Assembly: GCF_015163715.1 (NCBI RefSeq)
Contig: NZ_JADDUM010000206.1
Location: 1-37,583, forward strand
Direction of reading: 5' to 3'
Source of the DNA: Pseudomonas cyclaminis
GTDB taxonomy: Bacteria > Pseudomonadota > Gammaproteobacteria > Pseudomonadales > Pseudomonadaceae
Length of the DNA stretch: 37,583 bases
The position numbers and the translations under genes were made by a program. The stretch's first letter is position 1. Every line of letters starts with the position of its first letter. The notes beneath the pieces were generated by a model, which saw only the letters and a list, made by a program, of their open reading frames with translations, did not search any database and was not told the DNA's origin. Positions 7,913-17,422 of the stretch are shown here, in pieces.

Positions 7913-9378
7913 AACGGCGGCTCGTCGAAACTGCGCAGCTTGCGCGAGTGCAGCGAGTTGAGTTCGGTGCGCAGCAGGTCCACCGCCTCGATACCGATCT
8001 TCAGGTGCTGGCTGACCGCACGTTCATAGAACGCGTTGGCCGAACCGGGCAGCTTGATCTCACTGTGCAGCGGCTTGTCCGAGACACACAGCAAGGTGCC
8101 GTATGGCACCCGCAAACGATAACCCTGTGCGGCGATGGTGCCGCTTTCCATGTCCACCGCCACGGCGCGGGACAGGTTGATCAGCGGCCGTTCCTGGGCC
8201 CAGCGCAGCTCCCAGTTGCGGTCGTCGTAGGTCAGCACGGTGCCGGTGCGCAGGCGTTTTTTCAGCTCTTCGCCTTTTTCGCCGGTGACATTGGCAGCGG
8301 CTTGCTGCAACGCCATCTGCACTTCGGCCAGGGCTGGAATCGGGATGTTCGGCGGCACCACCCGGTCGAGGATCCCGTCGCGGCGCATGTAGGCGTGAGC
8401 CAGTACGTAGTCGCCGATGGTCTGGGATTGGCGCAGGCCGCCGCAGTGGCCGATCATCAGCCAGCAATGCGGACGCAGCACGGCCAGGTGGTCGGTGATG
8501 TTCTTGGCGTTGGACGGGCCCACGCCGATGTTCACCAATGTCACGCCGTGGCCATCAGTGGCCTGCAGGTGGTACGCCGGCATCTGGTAACGGTGCCAGA
8601 CCACGCCCGCAGCGATGGCTGACGCTTCGCCGTGATCCATGCTCTTGTCGATCACCACGTTGCCCGGCAGCACCATGCGGATAAAGCGTGGGTCGCTGCG
8701 CAATTGCTCCAGGCCATGCAGGATGAACTGGTCAACGTAACGGTGATAGTTGGTCAGCAGGATCCACGGCTGCACATGTCGCCAGTCGCTGCCGGTGTAA
8801 TGCACCAGACGGCGCAGAGAGAAGTCCACACGGGCCGCATCGAACAGCGCCAGGGGCAGCGGGTCGGTGTTTTCCCAGTCGTAGAGGCCATCGGCAATGC
8901 CATCGGTGGCGGCCGACAAGTCGGTGCTCGGGAACACGCGGGCCAGGGTCGCAGCGGTCACACCGGAGCCGGCCAGTTCGTCGCCCTGCTCCACCACGTA
9001 CGGGTAAGGAATGTTCTGCTGGCTGACGCCCACTTCCACCGTCACGGTGAAGTCGTGCATCAACGGCACCAGTTGCTCCAGCAGGTATTTACGGAATGCC
9101 GACGGATGGGTGACGGTGACGCTGTAGGTCCCCGGTAACTGAACCTTGGCATATGCCCTGGTGGTCTGTGGGACTTCGCCGTGGCAGTGGTAGGTCAGAC
9201 GCAGTTCCGGATAACGAAACAGTGCGCGTTGTGCGGCGTCGGGTTCGACGCGGTCCTTGAGGTATTGCTTGAGGGCCTGGTTGAGCGCGCCGGTAGCACG
9301 CTCATGCAGAGCCGCCAGCCGATCCACGGCTTCTTCGGCGGTTTGAACGACAACAAAAGCTTCGGTCACGGTAAGCAT
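7906..9378 (-). CDS. amn: AMP nucleosidase
   Basis: 490 aa, near the 484 aa of E. coli Amn. It hydrolyses AMP to adenine and ribose 5-phosphate in the cytoplasm, helping to control adenylate levels. The N-terminal Amn-specific domain (~1-180, with YPELRLTYHCHGEVP and GTYSVTVTHPSAFRKYLLEQL) is followed by a purine nucleoside phosphorylase-like domain with LVNIGVGPSNAKNITDHLAVLRPHCWLMIGHCGG split over ~280-320 and VDMESGTIAAQGYR, the Glu-containing nucleoside-binding motif. ATG at 9378 is used here, but its AGG lies almost directly against it; the GTG three codons later (9369) has better AGGA spacing and could be the true start. Single gene with no obvious operon partner. Confidence 0.93.
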   Translation of the reverse strand: MLTVTEAFVVVQTAEEAVDRLAALHERATGALNQALKQYLKDRVEPDAAQRALFRYPELRLTYHCHGEVPQTTRAYAKVQLPGTYSVTVTHPSAFRKYLLEQLVPLMHDFTVTVEVGVSQQNIPYPYVVEQGDELAGSGVTAATLARVFPSTDLSAATDGIADGLYDWENTDPLPLALFDAARVDFSLRRLVHYTGSDWRHVQPWILLTNYHRYVDQFILHGLEQLRSDPRFIRMVLPGNVVIDKSMDHGEASAIAAGVVWHRYQMPAYHLQATDGHGVTLVNIGVGPSNAKNITDHLAVLRPHCWLMIGHCGGLRQSQTIGDYVLAHAYMRRDGILDRVVPPNIPIPALAEVQMALQQAAANVTGEKGEELKKRLRTGTVLTYDDRNWELRWAQERPLINLSRAVAVDMESGTIAAQGYRLRVPYGTLLCVSDKPLHSEIKLPGSANAFYERAVSQHLKIGIEAVDLLRTELNSLHSRKLRSFDEPPFR

Positions 9379-9453
9379 CCTGTGTTCTGACGTGCAGGCC
9401 TTTATCTTGCCTGTATCCCGGCTTCACTGAAACAGGTGGTTTGGAATGCATTT

Positions 9454-9486
9454 TAAAATGTGGGCGGGGGCTTGCCCCACCTTGGC
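9454..9486. repeat. Degenerate REP element
   Basis: AAAATGTGGGCGGGGGCTTG then CCCCACCTTGG: the left arm has a C in place of A and the right arm is short. It is a decayed copy of the local REP, between amn and the aidB-like gene. Confidence 0.65.
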
Positions 9487-9492
9487 CCGTGT

Positions 9493-11147
9493 TTACTTGG
9501 GGGGCTGGGGTGTGGCTCGCTGGACAATCGCCGCCACATCAATACCGCGTGGCAAGGCGCCATACACCCGACCCGACGATTCACCCAACCGGCTGGCGAT
9601 GAAGCCATCACTGACCGCCGCATTCCCCGCCTCCAGCAACAGCTTGGCCTGCAAGGCGACAGCAATATCCTCGGTCAGCTGGCGTGCGCGGTACTGGATG
9701 TCCTGGGTGTCCATGAACGCCGACTTCAGGCGTTCGATATGCCGCGCCAGTTGCTTGTCACCATGGCCATCGCCCAGCTCGACAAACAGCGTTTCCAATA
9801 CGCCCGGCTCCTTGGACAGTGCGCGCAGCACATCCAGGCACTGCACATTGCCGGAACCTTCCCACGTCGAGTTCACCGGCGCCTCACGGTAGAGGCGCGG
9901 CAGGATACTGTCCTCCACATAGCCGGCTCCGCCCATGCATTCGGCCGCTTCGTTGATCATCGCCGGTGCGCGCTTGCAGATCCAATACTTGCCCACCGCC
10001 GTCACCAGCCGGGCGAATCTGGCTTCCTGCTCATCGCCCAGGTGATCCAGGGCGCGACCCATGCGCAGGCTCAAGGCCAAGGCGGCCTCGCTTTCCAGGG
10101 CCAGGTCGGCCAGCACGTTTTGCATCAGCGGTTGTTCACTGAGAATGCGACCACCCACCAAACGGTGGGCGCAATGATGGCTGGCCTGGGTCAGCGCCTG
10201 GCGCATCAAGGCGCTGGAGCCGACCATGCAATCGAAGCGGGTCATGGCAACCATCTCGATGATGGTCGGCACGCCGCGGCCTTCTTCGCCGATCATCCAG
10301 GCCAGGGCACCACGGAACTCTACTTCGCTGGAGGCGTTGGAGCAGTTGCCGAGCTTGTTTTTCAGGCGCTGGATATAGAACTCGTTGCGCGTGTCATCTG
10401 GACGGTGCCGGGGCAGCAGGAAACAGGTGAGGCCCTTGTCAGTCTGGGCCAGGGTCAGGAACCCATCGCACATCGGCGCCGAGCAGAACCACTTGTGCCC
10501 CACCAGTTCGTAAGCCTGCCCCGGACCACCGGCGCCTACCGGATACGCACGAGTGGTGTTGGCCCGCACATCGGTGCCGCCCTGTTTTTCGGTCATGGCC
10601 ATGCCATGGTGGCGCCGGCCTTGTGGGCAATGCCGACATTGCGCGGGTCGTATTCGGTGCTGAGGACTTTCGGCAACCAGGTCTTCGCCAAGTCTGGTTG
10701 CAAGCGCAGGGCCGGGACACAGGCGAAGGTCATGGTCAGCGGGCAGCCGGTGCCGGCTTCGGCCTGGCTATGAAGGTAAGTCATCGCGGCCCGCGCCACG
10801 TGGGCACCGGATTGCGGATGAGCCCACGGCAATGACGGCAGGCCGTGTTCGACGGCGGTGCGCATCAGTTCGTGATAGGCCGGATGAAATTCCACCAGGT
10901 CGATGCGATGGCCGTATCGGTCATGACTGTTGAACACCGGTTTATTCTGGTTCGCCAGGAACCCGGCCACCATCAACGGCCCTCCGGCCAGCGCACCATA
11001 GGCATCGATGCGCGCCTCTGCCCAGCCGGCACCAAAGCGGCGCGACCACTCTTGCAGCGGCAGATCGATGCGGTACAGGTTGGTGCCATCCAGGGATGGG
11101 GGCTGGTTGGTGACGTCGTGGGTTTCAGCGAACGGGTGCAGGTTCAT
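9493..11147 (-). CDS. aidB: AidB-type acyl-CoA dehydrogenase family protein (frameshifted)
   Basis: Restored length ~551 aa; E. coli AidB is 541 aa. It follows AidB along its length from memory: the N-terminal FHPAYHELMRTAVEHGL, CPLTMTFACVPAL, the FAD-binding GMAMTEKQGGTDVRANTTRA, LVGHKWFCSAP, LKNKLGNCSNASSEVEF, MTRFDCMVGS, and the C-terminal AidB signature APVNSTWEGSGNVQCLDVLRAL. AidB binds FAD and DNA and belongs to the alkylation-response group; no ada or alkB lies nearby. A CAGGAGG Shine-Dalgarno precedes the ATG at 11147. The frame breaks near 10604: the first part ends at AGATM, the second resumes at MAMTEKQGG, and one missing C in a CC (CCC expected) run restores GATMGMAMTE. Probably an intact gene with a sequencing error. 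Physiological substrate unknown. Confidence 0.87.
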
Positions 11148-11214
11148 GACGGGCCTCCTGGAAACAGCCCCGTTGGGTTGAGGCCTTAATTTCAGTTAAG
11201 CACCGTCATCCGCC

Positions 11215-13605
11215 TTAAAAAAGTGGCATACCCGCCGAATACCCGGCGCGTTCACCCTCTTGCGGACGCAGCACCCGGCGTGCCAACACCGCCTGCAACG
11301 CCTCGAAACGCACGGGCTTGGCGAGGCGGTCGGAGACGCCGATGCCATGACAATGCTCGCGCTCAGACACATTCAGTGACGTACTCAAGGCAATCACCGG
11401 CAACTCACCGCAGCCCGGCAGGGCACGGATCTGACAGCACAATGAGAAGCCGCCTTCAGGTATATCCAACACTACTGCGTCGAAATTACCGCCCTGCAAA
11501 GCCGCTAGAGCGCTGGGGCCGCTGTCCACGTTTTTTACCCGGTAACCCAGCTTGAGCAACATGCCGCGCACGGCCAATTGGCCGACGCTGTTGTCATCCA
11601 CCAGCAGCACTGCGCAGTCTTGGGGCGCACGCTGCCGGTCTTCTGCTGGTTTTGCTTGTGGCGCCACCGGGCTGACTTCCACCTCCAGCTGGAAGCGGCT
11701 GCCCTTGCGCGGCTCGGAATGATGGGTAAGGCGCCCACCCAGCAACTCGATCAATTGCCGACAGATAGCCAGGCCGATACCCAGGCCGCCGTATTCGCGA
11801 GTCATGGAACCATCCAGCTGGAAAAACCGCTGGTACAGGGTGGCCTCGTCGAGGAAGGCAAAGCCAATACCGGTGTCGGTCACAATAAAGCTCAGGCGCA
11901 AGCCACCGTGACTGTGGGGCACCCCCACCACCCGCAGGCGTACGGCGCCTTCGTGGGTGAATTTGAATGCGTTGTCCAGCAGGCAATCCAGGCACTGGAT
12001 CAGTTTGTCGGCGTCGCCCACCACCCGGTCCGGCAGTTCATCGGCCACGTCGATGGAAAACGCCAGGCCCTTGCTCTGGGCGCTGACACTGAACTGCTGG
12101 CGCAAGGTGTCGAGCACACCGCGCAGGCTGAACACTTGCGACTGGGCACTCAGGCGCCCGGCTTGCAGTTCGGTGAGGGTGAGAATGCCATTGACCATGC
12201 GCATCATGTCCCGCGCCGAGCCGGCAGCGGTTTGCTGGTATTGCGCCAGGTCGTCGTCCAGCGGCACGGTTTGCATCAGCTCAAGGGAGCCGATCACGCC
12301 GTTCATGGGGGTGCGCAGTTCGTGGGTCAGGGTGGCGAGGAACTCATCCTTGAGCCGGTTGCTGCGGGCAAGCTGCTGGTTGAGCACTTCGAGCTTCTGG
12401 CTGGCGTCGAGCAGAATCTGCGCCTGTTGTTCACGCATGGAGTTGATGCGGTCTGCCAGCGCCAGGGACAACAGCGCCACTTCAATCGCCGAACCAATCT
12501 GGCTGGCGTACATCGTGAGGAACACATTGGGCAGGTAGCCCAGCACCATCAGCGTATTCACCACCCCGCCCAGCAGGAACGCCGACCAGGCGATGATGAA
12601 ATAGCGCGCCACCCGCTGGCCGCAGTACCAGGCCTTGATGGCGGCGACAAAGATGGTCACGGTGAACACCAACGCCAGGCCGGTAGCCAGGCGCAGCGCC
12701 AGGGCGTAGCTGGTCATCAGCGACAGCAGCATGACCACCGCGCCACAGCCCACCAGCGCCAGCAGCAAACGGTTGATCCAGCGGCTGTGTTGCGCGGTGT
12801 GCAGGAAACTGCGCGCAAACAGGCTGCCAAACAACGCCGCCGCGCCAATCAGGAACGGCGTCGCGGCATTCGCCCACCACGGGCTGTTCGGCCAGAAATA
12901 CTCCACCGCCGCGCCGTTGACCGACAGCTGGTACATGCCGAACGAAGCGATATAGAAGATGTAATAGAGGTAGCTGGTGTCGCGCACGCTGAGGTAGATA
13001 AACAGGTTGTAGACCAGCATCCCCAGCAACACGCCGTAGATCAGGCCCAATACATACAGGCGCAGCGGCTGCTGCTCCAGGTAGGCGGTGCTGGACCAGA
13101 GCGTCAACGGGGCCTGGATCGAGCCTTCGCTTTGCAGGCGCAGGTAGACGGTTTTCGCCTCTCCGGGATTGAAGTCGACCTTGAACAGGTAGTTGTTCTG
13201 GCGAATCTCACGGGCGGAAAACGGCAAGGCATCCCCGGTGCGCCCGGCCAGACGGTAGTTGCCGGTGCTGTCAGGCAGGTACAGGTCAAGGTGGTCCAGC
13301 GGCGGATAGGCCAGTTCCAGCAGCCAGGTGCGTCGGGCCTCGGGGCTGTGGGGCAGGTAATGCAGGTTGACCTTGATCCAGAACACCGAACGTGAATAGC
13401 CGGCATTGAGGGTGTCTTTATCGTGGGGTTTGAACTGCAGGGCGGCGGAAGGCGCGCTGACGTCGGCAATGGTGAGGGCATCGGTGGGGTCTTCGAGCAC
13501 TTGCATGGCTCGGCCCAGCGCCAGGCTGCGGGTGTCCTGGTTGAACTCAATGGCGCTCGCGAGCATCGGCAGCCCGCACAACAATAAAATCAGCAAATAG
13601 CGCAT
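11215..13605 (-). CDS. ladS: LadS-type hybrid sensor histidine kinase (7TMR-DISM)
   Basis: 796 aa from the ATG at 13605 (MRYLLILLLCGLPMLASA, a signal peptide); a TTG 11 codons upstream is less likely. Order: periplasmic 7TMR-DISMED2 carbohydrate-binding-like domain (~20-170), seven transmembrane helices (~185-385), a coiled-coil linker, a HisKA domain with phospho-acceptor H428 in TLTHELRTPMNG, a HATPase domain (DNAFKF, DTGIG, GGLGIGLAI), and a receiver with the VDDN acidic pair, phospho-acceptor D714 in VVLDI, and K763 in LAKPV. Size, architecture and position next to thiD match LadS (PA3974), which in P. aeruginosa feeds phosphoryl groups to GacS and so activates rsmY/rsmZ transcription and biofilm genes. 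No HPt domain is present. The receiver is intact. Regulation of this gene is unknown. Confidence 0.9.
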   Translation of the reverse strand: MRYLLILLLCGLPMLASAIEFNQDTRSLALGRAMQVLEDPTDALTIADVSAPSAALQFKPHDKDTLNAGYSRSVFWIKVNLHYLPHSPEARRTWLLELAYPPLDHLDLYLPDSTGNYRLAGRTGDALPFSAREIRQNNYLFKVDFNPGEAKTVYLRLQSEGSIQAPLTLWSSTAYLEQQPLRLYVLGLIYGVLLGMLVYNLFIYLSVRDTSYLYYIFYIASFGMYQLSVNGAAVEYFWPNSPWWANAATPFLIGAAALFGSLFARSFLHTAQHSRWINRLLLALVGCGAVVMLLSLMTSYALALRLATGLALVFTVTIFVAAIKAWYCGQRVARYFIIAWSAFLLGGVVNTLMVLGYLPNVFLTMYASQIGSAIEVALLSLALADRINSMREQQAQILLDASQKLEVLNQQLARSNRLKDEFLATLTHELRTPMNGVIGSLELMQTVPLDDDLAQYQQTAAGSARDMMRMVNGILTLTELQAGRLSAQSQVFSLRGVLDTLRQQFSVSAQSKGLAFSIDVADELPDRVVGDADKLIQCLDCLLDNAFKFTHEGAVRLRVVGVPHSHGGLRLSFIVTDTGIGFAFLDEATLYQRFFQLDGSMTREYGGLGIGLAICRQLIELLGGRLTHHSEPRKGSRFQLEVEVSPVAPQAKPAEDRQRAPQDCAVLLVDDNSVGQLAVRGMLLKLGYRVKNVDSGPSALAALQGGNFDAVVLDIPEGGFSLCCQIRALPGCGELPVIALSTSLNVSEREHCHGIGVSDRLAKPVRFEALQAVLARRVLRPQEGERAGYSAGMPLF

Positions 13606-13699
13606 AGAGCCCCAGCGTGGCCTGTCCGGTAATGTCAAAAGCTCCCCATTCCTTTTGAGAAGACGTACACCGGCGGTACAGTTAAGTTGTTTGGATCCA

Positions 13700-13719
13700 C
13701 TTTAGCATAGCCGCTAAAG
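13700..13719. promoter_or_regulatory. Operator-like dyad between ladS and thiD
   Basis: Perfect dyad CTTTAGC-ATAGCC-GCTAAAG (7-bp arms, 6-bp spacer) in the divergent gap between ladS and thiD. Size and position suit a dimeric regulator. The binding protein is unknown. Confidence 0.35.
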
Positions 13720-13881
13720 GCCATTGGACACCATTGAAATAATTTTCTTGAAGGCTCTAGAACAAGCGTTTCAGCGCACTTTTGCGCAACGAAAAGCGCC
13801 AAAAAAGCGTCGCATTTTGGACAAAATTCAACCATCGCCCGACGGCCACGCCAAAAGCGTTTGGTGGTAAGCTCGCGCACC

Positions 13882-14677
13882 ATGAATATCTACAGCTCTC
13901 GCCCTGTTGTCCTCTGTCTCTCCGGCCATGATCCCAGTGGTGGCGCCGGCTTGCAGGCAGATATCGAAGCCCTGCTCGCCCAGGGGTGCCATGCGGCTCC
14001 GGCCGTCACCGCCCTGACCGTGCAGAACACCGTCAATGTCAGCGATTTCCGCGTGCTCGACCGCGAGTGGGTGCTGGCCCAGGCCAATGCCGTGCTCGGC
14101 GACTCCGAAGTGGCGGCGGTCAAGCTGGGCATGCTCGGCTCCACCGCGATGGTCGACACCGTGGTCGAACTGCTGCAGGCGCACCCGCACCTGCCGGTGG
14201 TGTGCGACCCGGTGCTGCGAGCCGGCGGCGGCGGCAGCCTGGGCAAGGACGAAGTCGGCTACGCCATGCGCGAGCGGCTGTTACCGTTGTCGCTGATTGC
14301 CACGCCCAACCTGCCCGAAGCGCGCATCCTCGCCGAACTGCGACGGCACTGCGGATGAATGCGCCGAAAAGCTGCTGCCGTTTATCAAGCACCTGTTGAT
14401 CACCGGCGGCCATGGCGACGAGCATGAAGTGCACAATCGCCTCTACAGCCGCGACGGCACCCAGCAGACCTTTACCTGCCAACGCCTGCCCGGCAGTTAT
14501 CACGGTTCTGGCTGCACCCTGGCCAGCGCGCTGGCCGGGCGGATCGCCCAGGGCGAAGGGCTGGTGAGCGCGGTGCAATCGGCGCTCAACTACACCTGGC
14601 GCACCCTGCGTGACGCCGAACAGCTCGGCCAGGGTCAGTTTGTACCGCGCCGTTTGCCGCTGGATTTCTGTTCGTAA
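13882..14677 (+). CDS. thiD: Hydroxymethylpyrimidine/phosphomethylpyrimidine kinase ThiD (frameshifted)
   Basis: Ribokinase-fold kinase that phosphorylates HMP and HMP-P for thiamine synthesis. Start ATG 13882 gives MNIYSSRPVVLCLSGHDPSGGAGLQADIEA, the usual N-terminus with the HMP-binding SGHDPSGGAG motif; the TTG at 13861 is not needed. Other motifs: AVTALTVQNT, VKLGMLGS, VCDPVLRAGGGGSL, TPNLPEA, LLITGGHG, and the anion-hole/catalytic LPGSYHGSGCTLASALA near the C-terminus. The frame breaks at ~14340-14342 (ILAEL then GTADECAEKL in another frame). CTGCGACGGC is best restored to CTGCCCGACGGC, a loss of two C from a CCC run; an extra C is the alternative. Restored length ~265 aa. The gene lies 32 bp before thiE, so a thiDE operon is likely. 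No TPP riboswitch was seen upstream. Confidence 0.9.
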
Positions 14678-14709
14678 CTTTCTGCTCTTAGAAGCAAGAG
14701 GCCTGCCCG

Positions 14710-15333
14710 ATGAAACTACGTGGCCTTTACGCCATCACCGACAGCCAACTGCTGGCCGGCAAATTCCTCGCCTATGTAGAAGCGGCATTGGACGGTGGCG
14801 TGACCCTGTTGCAGTACCGCGACAAAAGCAGCGACGAAGCCCGGCGCCTGCGCGAAGCCGAAAAGCTGCGGGAGCTGTGCTCGCGCTATAAGACCCAACT
14901 GATCATCAACGATGACGCCGAATTGGCCGCGCGCCTGGGCGTCGGCGTGCACCTGGGCCAGACCGACGGCCCACTGACGCCAGCCCGTGCGTTGCTCGGT
15001 TCCAAAGCCATCATCGGCGCCACCTGTCACAGCCAGATCGAACTGGCCGAACAGGCCGCGAAGGAAGGTGCCAGTTACGTCGCCTTCGGTCGCTTCTTCA
15101 ATTCCACTACCAAGCCCGGCGCGCCTGCCGCCACCGTTGAAATGCTGGCCGAGGCCCGCAAGCGACTGCACCTGCCGATCTGCGTGATCGGCGGTGTCAC
15201 CCTGGAGAACGCCGAGCCCTTGGTGGCCCACGGTGCCGACCTGCTGGCCGTGGTCCACGGCCTGTTCGGCGCCGACAGCACCCAGGAAGTCACGCGCCGC
15301 GCCCGCGCCTTCAACGCTTTAATCAAATCCTGA
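14710..15333 (+). CDS. thiE: Thiamine-phosphate synthase
   Basis: 207 aa TIM-barrel enzyme that joins HMP-PP and HET-P to give thiamine monophosphate and pyrophosphate in the cytoplasm. Motifs: [10 protein letters not shown] (HMP-PP pyrophosphate binding), [23 protein letters not shown] with the Mg-binding Asp residues, [25 protein letters not shown], and the phosphate-binding [22 protein letters not shown]. The frame is intact. AGAGG lies upstream of the ATG. It is 32 bp after thiD and 18 bp before hemL, which suggests a thiD-thiE-hemL operon, an arrangement I recall as usual in Pseudomonas. Confidence 0.96.
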   Translation: MKLRGLYAITDSQLLAGKFLAYVEAALDGGVTLLQYRDKSSDEARRLREAEKLRELCSRYKTQLIINDDAELAARLGVGVHLGQTDGPLTPARALLGSKAIIGATCHSQIELAEQAAKEGASYVAFGRFFNSTTKPGAPAATVEMLAEARKRLHLPICVIGGVTLENAEPLVAHGADLLAVVHGLFGADSTQEVTRRARAFNALIKS

Positions 15334-15351
15334 ATTCAGAGAGCCCTCGCC

Positions 15352-16635
15352 ATGTCTCGTTCCGAAACCCTGTTTGCCAATGCCCAGAAACACATCCCCG
15401 GCGGTGTGAACTCCCCCGTGCGTGCGTTCAAGAGCGTGGGCGGCACGCCGTTGTTCTTCAAGCATGCCGAAGGCGCCTACGTTACCGACGAAGATGACAA
15501 GCGTTATGTGGATTACGTGGGCTCGTGGGGCCCGATGATCCTGGGCCACAGCCACCCGGACGTGCTGGACGCGGTGCGCAGGCAGCTGGAACACGGCTTG
15601 TCCTACGGCGCCCCAACCGCCATGGAAACCGAGATGGCTGACCTGGTGTGCTCGATCGTGCCGTCGATGGAGATGGTGCGCATGGTCAGCTCCGGCACCG
15701 AAGCCACCATGAGTGCGATTCGCCTGGCCCGTGGTTTCACCGGCCGCGACAGCATCATCAAGTTCGAAGGCTGCTACCACGGCCACTCCGACAGCCTGCT
15801 GGTCAAAGCCGGCTCCGGCCTGCTGACCCAGGGCGTGCCAAGCTCGGCCGGTGTGCCGGCGGCATTTGCCAAGCACACCCTGACGCTGCCGTTCAACGAC
15901 ATCGCTGCCGTCGAGCAGATGCTCAGCGAAGTCGGCCAGGACGTGGCGTGCATCATCGTCGAGCCCGTGGCCGGCAACATGAACTGCGTACCGCCGGCGC
16001 CGGGCTTCCTCGAAGGCCTGCGCGAGCAGTGTGACAAGCATGGGGTTGTGCTGATTTTCGACGAAGTGATGACGGGCTTTCGCGTCGCCCTCGGCGGTGC
16101 ACAGGCGCACTACGGCGTGACGCCGGACCTGAGCACCTTCGGCAAGATCATCGGCGGCGGCATGCCGGTGGGCTGCTTCGGCGGCAAGCGCGAAATCATG
16201 CAGCACATCGCGCCGCTGGGCCCGGTGTACCAGGCCGGCACGCTGTCCGGTAACCCGTTGGCCATGGCCGCCGGCCTGACCACCCTGCGTTTGATCAGTC
16301 GCCCTGGCTTCCACGCCGAGTTGACCGACTACACCACCCGTCTGCTGGATGGCCTGCAACAGCGCGCCGACGCAGCCGGTATCCCGTTTGTCACCACGCA
16401 GGCCGGGGGCATGTTCGGCCTGTATTTCAGCGGTGCCGACGATATCGTCACCTTTGATGACGTGATGGGCAGCGACGCCGACCTGTTCAAGCGCTTCTTC
16501 CATCTGATGCTGGAAGGCGGCGTGTATCTGGCGCCAAGTGCCTTTGAAGCGGGTTTTACGTCGATTGCCCATGGCGAAACCGAGTTGCAACTGACCCTGG
16601 ACGCCGCTGAGCGCGCATTCGCTGCCCTGAAGTAA
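15352..16635 (+). CDS. hemL: Glutamate-1-semialdehyde 2,1-aminomutase
   Basis: 427 aa; the family is ~426. PLP-dependent class III aminotransferase-fold enzyme that converts glutamate 1-semialdehyde into 5-aminolevulinate, the first committed product for haem. The PLP lysine is K265 in [14 protein letters not shown]. Also visible are the N-terminal [51 protein letters not shown], and DEVMTGFR, which holds the PLP ring-binding Asp. Intact frame. It is the last gene of the apparent thiD-thiE-hemL unit, since a strong terminator follows at 16646. Confidence 0.97.
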   Translation: MSRSETLFANAQKHIPGGVNSPVRAFKSVGGTPLFFKHAEGAYVTDEDDKRYVDYVGSWGPMILGHSHPDVLDAVRRQLEHGLSYGAPTAMETEMADLVCSIVPSMEMVRMVSSGTEATMSAIRLARGFTGRDSIIKFEGCYHGHSDSLLVKAGSGLLTQGVPSSAGVPAAFAKHTLTLPFNDIAAVEQMLSEVGQDVACIIVEPVAGNMNCVPPAPGFLEGLREQCDKHGVVLIFDEVMTGFRVALGGAQAHYGVTPDLSTFGKIIGGGMPVGCFGGKREIMQHIAPLGPVYQAGTLSGNPLAMAAGLTTLRLISRPGFHAELTDYTTRLLDGLQQRADAAGIPFVTTQAGGMFGLYFSGADDIVTFDDVMGSDADLFKRFFHLMLEGGVYLAPSAFEAGFTSIAHGETELQLTLDAAERAFAALK

Positions 16636-16645
16636 TCGGTCGCAA

Positions 16646-16690
16646 AAATCTGGCGTCGCTGTAGGCGGCGTCAGATTTGCTACTTTTCTT
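16646..16690 (+). terminator. Rho-independent terminator after hemL
   Basis: A 14-bp stem (AAATCTGGCGTCGC against GCGGCGTCAGATTT, with two G-U wobbles) and a six-base loop spans 16646-16678. GCTACTTTTCTT follows, giving a T-rich tail. It starts 10 bp after the hemL stop. Confidence 0.75.
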
Positions 16691-16773
16691 ACAGAGATTT
16701 CCTTATTTTTTCGAGAATTTACCTGCAATCCGGCAGATAACTTGCCCAAGCAGCAGAAAAACGAGTAAAGACT

Positions 16774-16803
16774 TTGTAAGCAGAGGCCTGCTTATTTCAT
16801 AAT
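16774..16803 (+). promoter_or_regulatory. Promoter of the Sel1-repeat gene with a dyad in its spacer
   Basis: TTGTAA (16774-16779) and CATAAT (16798-16803) are 18 bp apart. The dyad TAAGCAG-AGGC-CTGCTTA (16777-16794) fills the spacer, where a bound dimer would block RNA polymerase. This suggests repression, but no regulator is identified. Confidence 0.45.
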
Positions 16804-16861
16804 GCGCGCTTATTGGATCCCGTGAGGGTCCGCGCGCCCCGTCAGAGGTAAGTCGATTCCC

Positions 16862-17416
16862 ATGAAACGCACCGGCCGCACCCTGGTACTGGGCTGCCTG
16901 TTGCTCCTTCAGCCGCTGCTGGCACATGCCCAAGCAGGCGGCAACTCGTTGTTAATTCCAGCGATGGGTCGTTGCACCCTCAATACCCAGCCAGACGGCC
17001 AGGCCGAATCCCTGAGCGCGTGCCAGAAACAGGCCGACGATGGGGATGCGCAGGCGCAATACGAGTTGGGTGAGTACTTCCACGACAGTAAAAACCCGGC
17101 ACGCGACCTCAACAAAGCCTTGAGCTACTTTGAGAAAGCTTCGTTGCAGGGCCACGCCCAGGCACAATTTCAGCTCGGCACCATGTTCTTCAAAGGCGAA
17201 GGCGTGCCGGCCAATAACGTTCAGGCGTATATCGTGCTGAAAATGGCCGCGGTCAACGGCGCCGAAGACGCACTGGACACCGCCGACGAAGTCGCCGAGC
17301 ACATGCAACGCGATGAGCTGGAAGTCGCTACCCAGGTGTTGGGCCAGATTTTCCGCAACTACCTGCAGGAATTGCAGAGTGCCGATGGGCGTTCGCCGTT
17401 CTCGCCCCTGCCATAA
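16862..17416 (+). CDS. Exported Sel1/TPR-repeat protein
   Basis: 184 aa with AGAGGTAA upstream. The N-terminus is a Sec signal peptide (MKRTGRTLVLGCLLLLQPLLAHA|QA). Two Sel1-like repeats follow: DGDAQAQYELGEYFHD..DLNKALSYFEKA (~60-92) and QGHAQAQFQLGTMFFKGEGV..NVQAYIVLKMAA (~95-128). Two Cys near 38 and 54 could form a periplasmic disulfide. Sel1 repeats are protein-interaction scaffolds; the partner is unknown. The gene follows hemL, as PA3978 follows PA3977 in PAO1, but has its own promoter. Its stop is only 6 bp from the stop of the convergent AotO-like gene, with no terminator between. Confidence 0.85.
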   Translation: MKRTGRTLVLGCLLLLQPLLAHAQAGGNSLLIPAMGRCTLNTQPDGQAESLSACQKQADDGDAQAQYELGEYFHDSKNPARDLNKALSYFEKASLQGHAQAQFQLGTMFFKGEGVPANNVQAYIVLKMAAVNGAEDALDTADEVAEHMQRDELEVATQVLGQIFRNYLQELQSADGRSPFSPLP

Positions 17417-17422
17417 GTCGTT

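Noticed and set aside
11578..13395. 605-codon open frame on the plus strand opposite ladS
   Set aside because: It is an antisense shadow of ladS with His/Gln-rich, domain-free composition caused by high GC. The same applies to 20858-22609, 31565-33220, 23378-24847, 33162-34667, 35081-36496 and 15319-16749.
13639..13881. TPP riboswitch upstream of thiD
   Set aside because: I looked for the CTGAGA and ACCTGATC thi-box parts on the plus strand and did not see them.
14300..14360. Programmed ribosomal frameshifting in thiD
   Set aside because: There is no slippery heptamer and no reason for recoding in this family; four other genes show the same kind of G/C loss, so an error is simpler.
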